This document shows positions 16,371-24,340 of a DNA stretch of 44,099 bases, one piece after another; the stretch's first letter is position 1, and the number at the start of each line of letters is the position of its first letter. This DNA is from Gemmatimonadota bacterium. Its GTDB lineage: Bacteria; JAAXHH01. The stretch covers positions 1-44,099 of the forward strand of contig VXTP01000018.1 in NCBI GenBank assembly GCA_009837395.1. The letters are read 5' to 3'. The translations under genes were made by a program, and so were the position numbers. The notes beneath the pieces were generated by a model, which was given only the letters and a program-made list of their open reading frames with translations, did not search any database and had not been told where the DNA came from.

Positions 16371-16853
16371 ATGTCAGACTATCCCAAGATCCACCTGTCC
16401 TTTCCCGTACGCGACCTGGACCGGAGTGTCGAATTCTACAAGAAGTTCTTCGGCGAAGATCCCGTGAAGACCCATCCCGGTTACGTCAAGTTCCTGCCAT
16501 CCATCGCCCCTCTGAACCTGGCCCTGTACGCGGATGGGAAGGCGAAGGGGGACGGGGCGAACCATTTCGGCATCGAGGTCCAGGACCACGAATCGGTCCT
16601 GCGGCACCTGCTGCGGATCAGGATATCCGGACTGGAAACCCGGGAAGAGATGGACTGTGACTGCTGTTTCGCCAACCAGGACAAGTTCTGGGTGGAGGAC
16701 CCGGACGGCCGCGAATGGGAGATCTACGTGCTGAACCGGGACCTGGATGAACCCGGCGGGCGGGATGATGAAGACTGCTGCGCGGAACTTAAGTCCGGCG
16801 ACACTGCCGAAACGGCGCGTTCGTCCGACGCGACAGCGTGCTGCGGCGGTTAG
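16371..16853 (+). CDS. arsI: ArsI-type C-As lyase (vicinal oxygen chelate fold)
   Basis: A 160-residue glyoxalase/bleomycin-resistance-fold protein. The probable iron ligands are His8, His65 and Glu117, spaced almost as in the characterised ArsI (5, 62, 115). A vicinal Cys98-Cys99 pair lies in CDCCFANQDKFWVEDPDG, the substrate-binding motif of the family. ArsI uses Fe(II) and O2 to break the carbon-arsenic bond of methylarsonite and aromatic arsenicals. Beyond the core is a 37-residue tail with two more Cys pairs (EDCC, ACCGG), which could bind or relay arsenite. GGAGG precedes the start. The arsR partner upstream strengthens the call; related CadI-type proteins are the alternative. Confidence 0.88.
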   Translation: MSDYPKIHLSFPVRDLDRSVEFYKKFFGEDPVKTHPGYVKFLPSIAPLNLALYADGKAKGDGANHFGIEVQDHESVLRHLLRIRISGLETREEMDCDCCFANQDKFWVEDPDGREWEIYVLNRDLDEPGGRDDEDCCAELKSGDTAETARSSDATACCGG

Positions 16854-16920
16854 TAAAGATCCGGTGGCCGCGGACAGCGTGCCAGACCGGTTACCAGTTG
16901 TTACCGAACGGGAGCAGACT

Positions 16921-18039
16921 ATGAAACCGGACACGCTGCTGGTCCACGCGGGGGGAGGATTGGAACCCGGGTCGGGGGCCATCGCGCCTTCCATGCACCT
17001 CTCGACCACCTTCGAGCACACGCCGGAGGGCGAGGCGACGCACGACCACGTCTACATCCGGATGGGCAACCCGACCCAGGACCGGCTGGAAGAAGCCCTG
17101 TCAGCCATCGAGGACGGTGCGGAGTCCCTCGTCTACGCGTCGGGCATGGCGGCGGTTACCGGCTGCGGACAGACGCTCGAACCGGGCGCCCACGTGCTGA
17201 TGCACCGGGACGTGTACAGCGTCACCCGCGCGGTCGGCAAGGAACTCCTGCCGAACTGGAACATCGAGGTGAGCGACGTGGACATGACCGACCTGGACGC
17301 GGTCGGGCGCGCGTTGCGGCCCCATACGGCGCTGCTCTGGGCGGAGACCCCGTCGAATCCTGCCATGGACATCATCGACATCGGTGCGGTGGCCGGCATC
17401 GCCCACGCCGCGGGCGCCTTGCTGGCCGTGGACAACACCTTCGCCACGCCGGTGATGCAGCGGCCCCTGCAACACGGCGCCGACATCGTCATGCATTCCA
17501 TGACCAAGTACCTGGGCGGCCACAGCGACGTGCAGGGCGGCGCGCTCGTGTTCCGTGAAGGCGGAGACCGGGTCGAACGCGCGCGGCGCGTGCGCACGAT
17601 CACCGGCGGCGTGCTCTCGCCCTTCAACGCCTGGCTGGTCCTGCGGGGATTGCGGTCACTGGGCTGCCGCATGGCGCGCCACGTGGCCAACGCGGAGGCC
17701 ATTGCCGCGGCGATGACCGGTCATCCGGGGATCGAGGGCGTCGATTATCCCGGCCTGCCCGATCACCCGGGTCACGCCGTCGCGACGCGGCAGATGGATG
17801 GGTACGGCGGCATGCTGTCCCTGCGGGTCAGGGGCACGCGGGAGGACGCGCTGCGGGTCGCAGGCAAGGTCAAGCTGATTCGGAACGCCACGAGCCTGGG
17901 TGGGGTGGAAAGCCTGATCGAGCACCGGCAGTCCATCGAGGGGCCCGGTTCGGTAACGGCGCCCAACCTGCTCCGGTTGTCTCCCGGATTGGAAGCGGCC
18001 GAGGACCTGATCGGCGACCTGGTGCAGGCGCTGGAGTGA
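16921..18039 (+). CDS. Trans-sulfuration PLP enzyme (cystathionine gamma-synthase/lyase family)
   Basis: A 372-residue Cys/Met-metabolism PLP enzyme. The phosphate-binding pair Tyr45-x-Arg47 lies in YIRMGNPT, the cofactor-contacting Asp171 in VDNTFATP, and the PLP lysine Lys196 in HSMTKYLGGHSD. The C-terminal SLGGVESLIEHR block is also typical. The ATG at 16921 has GGGAG six bases upstream; a longer frame over the end of arsI is rejected. It follows arsI by 67 bases in the same direction and might share its transcript. Whether it is a synthase, beta/gamma-lyase or methionine gamma-lyase cannot be decided here. Confidence 0.93.
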   Translation: MKPDTLLVHAGGGLEPGSGAIAPSMHLSTTFEHTPEGEATHDHVYIRMGNPTQDRLEEALSAIEDGAESLVYASGMAAVTGCGQTLEPGAHVLMHRDVYSVTRAVGKELLPNWNIEVSDVDMTDLDAVGRALRPHTALLWAETPSNPAMDIIDIGAVAGIAHAAGALLAVDNTFATPVMQRPLQHGADIVMHSMTKYLGGHSDVQGGALVFREGGDRVERARRVRTITGGVLSPFNAWLVLRGLRSLGCRMARHVANAEAIAAAMTGHPGIEGVDYPGLPDHPGHAVATRQMDGYGGMLSLRVRGTREDALRVAGKVKLIRNATSLGGVESLIEHRQSIEGPGSVTAPNLLRLSPGLEAAEDLIGDLVQALE

Positions 18040-18088
18040 AACCGGCGGATTGCACTGTATAAGCCCGGGTCGGTGGGGCGCGCGGGAT

Positions 18089-18397
18089 TTATGCTGCGGG
18101 CCAGCAGGTACCGCAGGGGGCGTATTCTTCCTCCGCCTTGTCGACGGCTATGGCCCTGGCATTGCCGTTCAGGAAACGGCAGTCGGACCGGTGATACTTC
18201 GAGCCCCCATCGGTGACGTAGACGATCGGCACGTCCAGATCCTCCTCGGACTTCGAGGGCCAGAACCGGTTGTTGACGGTCAGTTCGATACCCCTCTCGA
18301 GCAGTTCCTCCGCCATCGCCCGGATCAGCCTGCGCTTGTGCCACGTGAGGGCGGTGAGCGCCGCCGTTGCGGCCACGGCAATGATCAGTCTCAGCAT
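18089..18397 (-). CDS. Small membrane-anchored protein with Ada/nuclease-type zinc motif
   Basis: A 102-residue protein. An N-terminal membrane segment (residues 2-19) is followed by a basic stretch. The C-terminal 45 residues hold VYVTDGGSKYHRSDCRFL and YAPCGTCWP, giving His69, Cys73, Cys95 and Cys98. This H-x3-C...C-x2-C pattern recurs at the ends of secreted nucleases and ComEA-like proteins and probably binds zinc. The ATG at 18397 has AAGGA upstream. It faces the PLP enzyme gene convergently with 49 bases between. Function unknown. Confidence 0.78.
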   Translation of the reverse strand: MLRLIIAVAATAALTALTWHKRRLIRAMAEELLERGIELTVNNRFWPSKSEEDLDVPIVYVTDGGSKYHRSDCRFLNGNARAIAVDKAEEEYAPCGTCWPAA

Positions 18398-18589
18398 GGT
18401 TTCCTTATCCTTTTTATTCAAGGTCGGCGGCTTCCTGCACGGCCCGGTCGCCGAAACGCGTCGCCAACGTCGGGAATACTCCTGAATGCTCGTTGATGGC
18501 GCCGGGTTTCGGATGATGGTTCAATATAACGATTTCGACCTCGAAAAACAAGCGTGAGCACGCCGGTCAGACGGAATCTCACCATTTCA

Positions 18590-18693
18590 GAAGCCTTGAC
18601 ATCGCACGATTCGAAGCCTTGACAGCGCGCGATCCGGAGCCTTGACAGCGCGCGTTCCGGAGCCTTGACAGCGCGCGTTCCGAACGATATTAT
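18590..18693 (+). promoter_or_regulatory. Tandem -35 repeat array and promoter
   Basis: Four 23-24-base units start at 18590, 18613, 18637 and 18660. Each contains gccttgaca followed by a gc-rich stretch, so TTGACA occurs four times. Only the last TTGACA (18665-18670) has a -10 box: TATTAT at 18688-18693, with exactly 17 bases between. The array drives the downstream oxidoreductase gene, with about 90 bases of leader. It lies in a 390-base gap (18398-18787) that otherwise shows nothing. Confidence 0.75.
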
Positions 18694-18787
18694 AAGTCGT
18701 TTCAAAAGTCGTTCCGATTGACCCGCTTAGGTACGCATTACGGCGTTTTATTCATTCAAACTGACAACAAGACAAATTGGAGCAGAC

Positions 18788-20056
18788 ATGTCAAAGATCA
18801 GACTGGGACTGGTGGGCTGCGGCGGCATGGGGCACCGGCACCTCTACGGCCTGGCCGAATTGCACCGTACGGGCCTCTGCCGGTTCGAGCCCGTGGTCGC
18901 CTGCGACCCGAAGACGGAGAACGCCGAATCCCTGGCCGGTCACGTCGAAGACCATTTCGGCATCCGTCCAGCGGTGGTCGCGAGTCTGGACGAAGTGGAC
19001 GCCGGTGACCTGCAGGCCGTCGACATCTGCACCGATCCGCGTTTCCATCACACTGTGTGTGCCGACGCGGCGTCCAGGGGTTGGGACGTGATGACGGAGA
19101 AGCCCATGGGCCTCACGGTCCGCGCCTGCCGCCTCATGCGCGAAGCCACGGACGGGGCCGGGCGCATCCTGTCGGTCGCCGAGAACTACCGCCGGGATCC
19201 GGTAAACCGGCTCGCTAAGGCCCTGCTGGATGCCGGCGTGATCGGAACGCCCCGCTACATGGTCCACAACACCGCCGGCGGCAGCAACAAGATGCTGATC
19301 ACCGTGTGGCGGCACCTGAAGAACGTCAGCGGACTGCTGCTAGACGTGGGCGTTCACTTCGCGGACATTTTAGAGTACTTCATGGGTCCGGTGTCGGACA
19401 TCTACGCCCAGACGCGGCTCCATGAGAAGATTCGCTACAACGACATGGCGGGCAAAGATCCCGCGACGGCTTCCCGCAACTCGCCGGCCGGAGTCTACGA
19501 GCACTGGCAGGCGGAGATGCCCGCGGAATTCGAGGTGACCGCCGAAGACGCGGCCTATGCTACGCTGACCTTCCAGAGCGGCGCGGTCTGCCAGTACCTG
19601 GAAGAGCACGCCACCTTCGGCAAGGGGTTCTGGCACCGGGGCATATACGGTTCATCCGGATCGATGGAACTGCCAGGCGACCGTTCCGGCCAGCCGTTCT
19701 CCATTGCCCTGGAAGGCAAGACCATCGAGGGAGACGCGCTCCTGGACCTCGTGCCGGACTTCGCCCTGGACGAGGCGACCGCGGCGCTGTTCGGCGGCGA
19801 CCGTATGTGGAAATACAGTTTCCCCTTCCCGGAGACGGACCGCAAGATCATCGCCATCGAGTATGCCGACTTCGCGGAAGCCATCGATGAAGGCCGCCAG
19901 CCCGAGGTCGACGGCTACATGGGCATGCGTTCGGTCGCCGTCTCCTACGGCATCATGGAATCGGGACAGGCGGGCAGGGCCGTCACCATGGACGAGATCA
20001 TGGCGGACGAGACCAACGGCTACCAGCAGGAAATCAACGAAAGCCTGGGAATCTGA
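18788..20056 (+). CDS. Gfo/Idh/MocA family oxidoreductase
   Basis: A 422-residue NAD(P)-binding oxidoreductase. IRLGLVGCGGMGHRHL is the Rossmann loop and MTEKPMGLTV carries EKP. The middle contains GVHFADILEYFMGPV, with the His/Asp pair expected at the active site. It is longer than most family members because of an extra C-terminal segment. GGAG stands seven bases before the ATG. It is the first gene of a unit with the TIM-barrel isomerase 72 bases downstream, a common pairing in sugar or inositol catabolism. Confidence 0.94.
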   Translation: MSKIRLGLVGCGGMGHRHLYGLAELHRTGLCRFEPVVACDPKTENAESLAGHVEDHFGIRPAVVASLDEVDAGDLQAVDICTDPRFHHTVCADAASRGWDVMTEKPMGLTVRACRLMREATDGAGRILSVAENYRRDPVNRLAKALLDAGVIGTPRYMVHNTAGGSNKMLITVWRHLKNVSGLLLDVGVHFADILEYFMGPVSDIYAQTRLHEKIRYNDMAGKDPATASRNSPAGVYEHWQAEMPAEFEVTAEDAAYATLTFQSGAVCQYLEEHATFGKGFWHRGIYGSSGSMELPGDRSGQPFSIALEGKTIEGDALLDLVPDFALDEATAALFGGDRMWKYSFPFPETDRKIIAIEYADFAEAIDEGRQPEVDGYMGMRSVAVSYGIMESGQAGRAVTMDEIMADETNGYQQEINESLGI

Positions 20057-20128
20057 AGTAGAGACGCCCGAGGCGGGGTTGAGTCACGGCTTGGCTGGCC
20101 GGCATTGCGGCCGCAGAGACGGAGATTC

Positions 20129-20971
20129 ATGAAACTCGGTTATTGCACCTGGGGCATGCCGGCCGTCGAATTGGACGAAGCGGTGCCCCACCTGTCGTCC
20201 CTGGGATACGACGGCATCGAAATCACCGTCATCCCGGGCTATGTCACGGAACTGGGCACACTCGACGCCGAGGAACGCCGCCGGATCCGCGGCCTCTTCG
20301 CGACGCACGGCGTGGAGATGCCCGCCATTGCCGGGCACACCAGCCTCCTCGAGCCCGACGTGCGCCTGCACGCCTCCAACATGAAACGGCTCAAGGATAC
20401 CGTGGAACTCTGCGCGGACCTGACCATGGATCATCTCGTGCCCTGCCTGGACACCACGCCCGGCGGCCGGCCGGAAGACTGGAACGACGTGCGAGACCGG
20501 CTGTTGAACGAGACGGGCGATCTCGTGGATCATGGTGCCCGCCACGGCGTGGTCATCGCCATGGAGCCCCACATCGGCTGTTGCCTGTGTGACGTGGAGC
20601 GGACCCTGTGGCTGCTCGAACAGATCGATTCCGGGTACCTGAAGCTCAACTACGACATCAGCCACTTCGACGTGGCCGGCGTGCCCACGGCGGAAAGCGT
20701 GGCGGCCCTGGCGCCCCACACCGTGCACACCCACGTGAAGGACCAACGGGGGAGGGCGCCGGACTTCGAGTTCCTGATCCCCGGCGAGGGCGATTTCGAC
20801 TACGTGGAGTACCTGGACGCCATGCAGGCGGCGGGATACGACGATTACATTACCGTGGAAGTCAGCATGATGGTGCAGCAGCGAGAGGATTACGATCCCC
20901 TCGACGCGGCCGGCCTGGCCTACCGCACGCTGGAGGCCGCTTTCGAGGTGTCGCAGGCTGAGCGGGCTTAG
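20129..20971 (+). CDS. Sugar phosphate isomerase/epimerase-like TIM barrel
   Basis: A 280-residue AP-endonuclease-family-2 fold protein. It begins MKLGYCTWGMP and has LGYDGIEI, the metal-binding Glu in IAMEPHIG, the Asp/His pair in LNYDISHFDVAG, HTHVKDQRG and the final Glu in ITVEVSMM. These match the metal site of xylose-isomerase-like TIM barrels (IolE, IolI, tagatose epimerases). GGAG precedes the ATG at 20129. With the upstream Gfo/Idh gene it likely works on one sugar or cyclitol pathway, substrate unknown. Confidence 0.92.
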   Translation: MKLGYCTWGMPAVELDEAVPHLSSLGYDGIEITVIPGYVTELGTLDAEERRRIRGLFATHGVEMPAIAGHTSLLEPDVRLHASNMKRLKDTVELCADLTMDHLVPCLDTTPGGRPEDWNDVRDRLLNETGDLVDHGARHGVVIAMEPHIGCCLCDVERTLWLLEQIDSGYLKLNYDISHFDVAGVPTAESVAALAPHTVHTHVKDQRGRAPDFEFLIPGEGDFDYVEYLDAMQAAGYDDYITVEVSMMVQQREDYDPLDAAGLAYRTLEAAFEVSQAERA

Positions 20972-21028
20972 GCGGCCGCCGCGAAGTTAACTTTGATTAG
21001 TAATATGTAGTGAATCGTGGTTATTGCA

Positions 21029-21041
21029 GGTATATTATACC
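21029..21041. promoter_or_regulatory. 13-base perfect palindrome before the bacilliredoxin gene
   Basis: GGTATA-T-TATACC is a perfect inverted repeat in an A+T-rich stretch, 54 bases before the bacilliredoxin start. It contains TATTAT (21033-21038), a possible -10 box, without a clear -35 box. It could be an operator overlapping the promoter. Confidence 0.35.
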
Positions 21042-21095
21042 ATACATTGCGTGAATGTTTGTGACGTTCATCATCATTCGAGGAGGCATCACCGC

Positions 21096-21509
21096 ATGTA
21101 CGATCCTGTACTCGTTGAACCCATGCGCAGAGAGCTGACGGATTTGGGCGTGGAAGAACTGAAGACCGCCGACGAAGTGGACGCGCTGTTGGAGCAGCAC
21201 GAGGGTACGGCGCTGGTCGTGGTCAATTCCGTCTGCGGCTGCGCGGCGGCCAACGCCCGGCCGGGCGTCGCCATGGCCCTGCAGAACAAGAAAAAGCCGG
21301 ACCGGATCACCACGGTCTTCGCCGGCATGGACCTGGAAGCCACGAGCAAGGCGCGGGATTACTTCAAGGGGTTTTTCCCCTCATCTCCGCAGATCGCGCT
21401 GATGAAGGACGGCCAGGTGGCGTTCATGCTGGAACGTCATGACATCGAGGGCCGCACGGCGCTCGACGTGGCCCAGCGGTTGATGCTGGCCTTCAACGAA
21501 CACTGCTGA
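21096..21509 (+). CDS. Bacilliredoxin (BrxA/BrxB, YphP/YqiW family)
   Basis: A 137-residue thioredoxin-fold protein of the UPF0403 family. It starts MYDPVLVEPM and has NSVCGCAAANARP, with Cys47-Gly-Cys49, the CGC active site that removes bacillithiol from S-bacillithiolated proteins. FPSSPQIALMKDG near the end is also conserved. GGAGG lies ten bases before the ATG at 21096; an upstream in-frame ATG at 21024 is rejected. A YpdA-like reductase is encoded at 37244, which would recycle bacilliredoxin or bacillithiol disulfide. No bacillithiol-synthesis genes are in the window. Confidence 0.93.
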   Translation: MYDPVLVEPMRRELTDLGVEELKTADEVDALLEQHEGTALVVVNSVCGCAAANARPGVAMALQNKKKPDRITTVFAGMDLEATSKARDYFKGFFPSSPQIALMKDGQVAFMLERHDIEGRTALDVAQRLMLAFNEHC

Positions 21510-21522
21510 AAACCGGCCAGAC

Positions 21523-21963
21523 CTATTCCTTCTCGTACTCCGCCGTGCAGGTCGTGTGGATGCCGCCGCGGACCCGGTAGTCGGTGCTGACCGTCATGCG
21601 GACCGGCCGTACGGCGGCGACGAGGTCGTCGAGGATCCGGCGCGTGACGTGCTCCTGCACCATGCCGACGTTCCGGTAGGAGAGCAGGTAGTACTTGTAG
21701 GACCGCAGCTCGAGGACCCGCTCGTCCGGCACGTAGGACACGATGATCTCGCCGAAATCGGGCAGCCCCGTCCAGGGGCAGACCGCCGTAAACTCGTCCG
21801 TATCGATATCCACGTCGAGGGGATCGCCCTTGGACTCGTAGGGGAAGGTCTCCAGGACTTCGGGCTTGATGGCCTCGGGGCCGTCGAAGTCGAACTGCTT
21901 CTGTCGGGGTTCGATGTTCATGGGTTTGTTGAGGCGGATTGCACAGGGTTGAATGCCGCTCAT
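21523..21963 (-). CDS. queF: NADPH-dependent 7-cyano-7-deazaguanine reductase (QueF)
   Basis: A 146-residue unimodular QueF. The catalytic Cys62 and Asp69 lie in TAVCPWTGLPDFGE. The QueF signature is LELRSYKYYLLSYRNVGMVQEH, and RGGIHTTC is near the C-terminus. It reduces preQ0 to preQ1 in queuosine synthesis. The start is uncertain: neither the ATG at 21963 nor the in-frame ATG at 21921 has a Shine-Dalgarno site, and the first 14 residues may not be translated. It lies 26 bases after the interrupted binding-protein gene on the same strand. No other queuosine genes are present. Confidence 0.92.
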   Translation of the reverse strand: MSGIQPCAIRLNKPMNIEPRQKQFDFDGPEAIKPEVLETFPYESKGDPLDVDIDTDEFTAVCPWTGLPDFGEIIVSYVPDERVLELRSYKYYLLSYRNVGMVQEHVTRRILDDLVAAVRPVRMTVSTDYRVRGGIHTTCTAEYEKE

Positions 21964-21989
21964 AGAAAAACATTAAAGCGCGCCCGTTT

Positions 21990-23060
21990 CTATTTTGTCA
22001 ACCATGTGCTGAAACGCTCGTTGATCTCCTCACCGTTGTCGCTCCACCACTGCCAGTTGTTATGCAGGGCACGTGCCATGTTTTGCGGACCTGTCGGCAA
22101 GTGCGGCATCATTTCCACTCCGGTTTCGGCGTGTACACTGATGAGCTGCATGGCCGATCGGCGTGTAGGACTGTACGCAATGTACCTGGTCAATTCTGCC
22201 ATCGACCGGGCCGATGAAGCAAAGTCCACGAAACGATGTGCGGCTTCGAGGTTCTGTGTGCCTTCTACGATGCCGTAGGCGCCCATCTTCAGTATCTGTC
22301 CGTCCCAGACGATTACGAACGGTTGACCTTCCAGCACCTAGGCGTTGAAGATACGGCCGTTGTAAGCCGTGGTCATGGCTACCTCGCCGTCGGCCAGCAA
22401 TTGCGGCGGCTGTGCGCCGGTTTCCCACCATACGACGTGTTCTTTAATGGTATCCAGTTTTTCAAACGCTCGGTCTACGCCCGCTTCCGTGTCCAGGACG
22501 GCGTATACATCGTCGACACGTACTCCGTCAGCCATTAGCGCAAATTCGAGGTTTCCTTGCGGCACGCGCCGCAAGCCCCTTCGACCCGGAAATCCGGCCA
22601 TATCGAAAAAGTCTTTGATCGTTGTGGGCTTTATGTCACCGATTTGCTTTTCGTTGTAGGCGAACACCGTTGAGAAATACAACTTGCCCACACCGCATTC
22701 GGTAATCGTTCCCGAATCGAAATCCTTGTGAGCGGGTGTACCATCGGACCCTGGTGAGTAGCGTTCGGTTTCTATCGGCACGATCAAACCTTCGTCACAG
22801 GCGCGAACCAGCTCGGCCATTTCGAAATCTACCACATCCCAATATACTTTACCGATCTCGACCTGCGAGCGTACCTGGGCCAATCCACCGTTGAAATGGT
22901 CCATGTCTACACTTATACCGGACTCGACCTCGAAGCGACTGTGGATGGCTTTCTCACTGGCCTGGGCGAACGACCCGCCATAGCTGACCACGGTTACGGA
23001 TTGGCCGTGTGCAGGCGGCGTAAACAAAACCAGCGAAAATAACACGAACAATCGTAACAT
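21990..23060 (-). pseudogene. PotD-like solute-binding protein interrupted by an in-frame amber codon
   Basis: A second copy of the binding protein at 6671-7846, closely similar along its whole length. Residues 1-240 (22338-23060) have a normal signal peptide (MLRLFVLFSLVLFTPPAHGQ) and run to YNGRIFNA. There a TAG at 22340-22338 replaces the CAG Gln of the intact paralogue. The same frame continues without change as VLEGQPFVIVWDGQ to a normal end at 21990 (WWSDNGEEINERFSTWL). So one C-to-T change splits an otherwise complete gene. A GTG directly after the stop could restart translation. Base composition is clearly lower in G+C than the paralogue. There are no permease or ATPase genes beside it. 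Readthrough or sequencing error cannot be excluded. Confidence 0.85.
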
Positions 23061-23127
23061 TCAGACTTCTTTTAGCTGAAGAATGGAAAGGTGCCTGGTT
23101 TTCAGCGCGATTCCTTTACCCTCAAAC

Positions 23128-24324
23128 TCACACCCGGCCCGTGATGTCCGGCGCCTCGGGGTCGACGCTGCCGCCCTCCGGCTGGGAGGCGACGGGCCTG
23201 CAGGGCATTTCCGTGTAGGATTTGTACGCGACGTCGAGCCACGGGGTTTCGATACGGCGGTGGTCTTCGTACCGGCTGTTCATCACGGCGTCGACGATGC
23301 CCGTGACCAGCAGCGTCCGCTCGGGCGGGTACGGCGCGGCGCCCGTCAGGAAGAACTGCTGGATGTTGGCGCACAGGTAGCCGAAGTGGGCGTGATTGCC
23401 TTCGCGGACCAGGTTGAAGACGGCCCCGTGCACGTTGCCGGCGACCCGGGCGGCGTAGGCCCAGGTCTCGATGTAGCCGCCGAGCATGAGGGTCGTCGTC
23501 TTTAATCCGTCTTTACGTTCCACCAGGAAGGCCGCCGGTTCCTTTGCGTGATTCCGCGCCGATCCGTCGGGCTTTCCGGGTATGGCGTCGAGGGCCGCAT
23601 CCATCAGGTCCCGCGACCACAGGCCCTCGTCGCAGGCCCGCCACATTGCATCGCCTTCCAGGCACTGCACCGAAGCCACGCCCGTCTCCCCACCGGTCCG
23701 CCGCTCGACCATGCACTGCAGCGCCTCGAGCGTGTGGTAGCCGTAGGATTCGATCCCGCCGAACCCCACGGTGAGCGCTTCCTCGATGTGGGTTTCCAGG
23801 TCGTACTCGATCCACGGATCGCGCCAGGCCAGGGGCAGGGAGGAGCCGGCCATAAGGGGGATGTCCAGTTCCTCCGCCCGGTTCCACATCCACTGGGCGT
23901 CCCGGTAGTCGTAGGCGAGGTGCTTGTCGCTGAACACGGGCACGGACCGGCCGCTCTCGGCAAAGACGCCGGCGATCTGCTCGAAGAAGTACCGCCGCGG
24001 ATACATGTGGCGGCCCCGCTCGTTCCACGGGTAGTCGCCATGCTCGCCGATCAGCAGCACCGCGTCCACCCCCAGGCTGTCGCCGCCCGCGTGCAGCGCG
24101 CGGCGGATGCTCGGGTAGACGGGCACGCCGAGTTTCTCGGCCAGGGGCAGGCCGATGTCGTTCTCGAGGACATGGTCGATGTAGAGGGATACGACGTCCA
24201 CTTCGGGGGCGAAGTATCCCTCGTCGACCGACCAGCCCTTCAGGAACTTGGAGACGATGACGTCCGCGTGGGCGCCGGGGAAGTAGATCGTGCAGATGGC
24301 GGCGACGCGAAGGCGCTTGGCCAT
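23128..24324 (-). CDS. Conserved protein of unknown function
   Basis: A 398-residue soluble protein without signal peptide. It begins RLRVAAICTIYFPGAHADVI and contains LLIGEHGDYPWNERGRHMYP, PVFSDKHLAYDY, LMAGSSLPL and ALQCMVERRTGGETGV. I recognise this as a family widespread in Planctomycete-like and related environmental bacteria, often near Gfo/Idh genes, without a known activity. The many conserved His, Glu and Asp residues suggest an enzyme. The start is 16 bases after the stop of inositol-3-phosphate synthase, so they form an operon. A role in inositol or cyclitol metabolism is only suggested by this. Confidence 0.85.
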   Translation of the reverse strand: MAKRLRVAAICTIYFPGAHADVIVSKFLKGWSVDEGYFAPEVDVVSLYIDHVLENDIGLPLAEKLGVPVYPSIRRALHAGGDSLGVDAVLLIGEHGDYPWNERGRHMYPRRYFFEQIAGVFAESGRSVPVFSDKHLAYDYRDAQWMWNRAEELDIPLMAGSSLPLAWRDPWIEYDLETHIEEALTVGFGGIESYGYHTLEALQCMVERRTGGETGVASVQCLEGDAMWRACDEGLWSRDLMDAALDAIPGKPDGSARNHAKEPAAFLVERKDGLKTTTLMLGGYIETWAYAARVAGNVHGAVFNLVREGNHAHFGYLCANIQQFFLTGAAPYPPERTLLVTGIVDAVMNSRYEDHRRIETPWLDVAYKSYTEMPCRPVASQPEGGSVDPEAPDITGRV

Positions 24325-24340
24325 GAGTCCCTGGTCTCCG

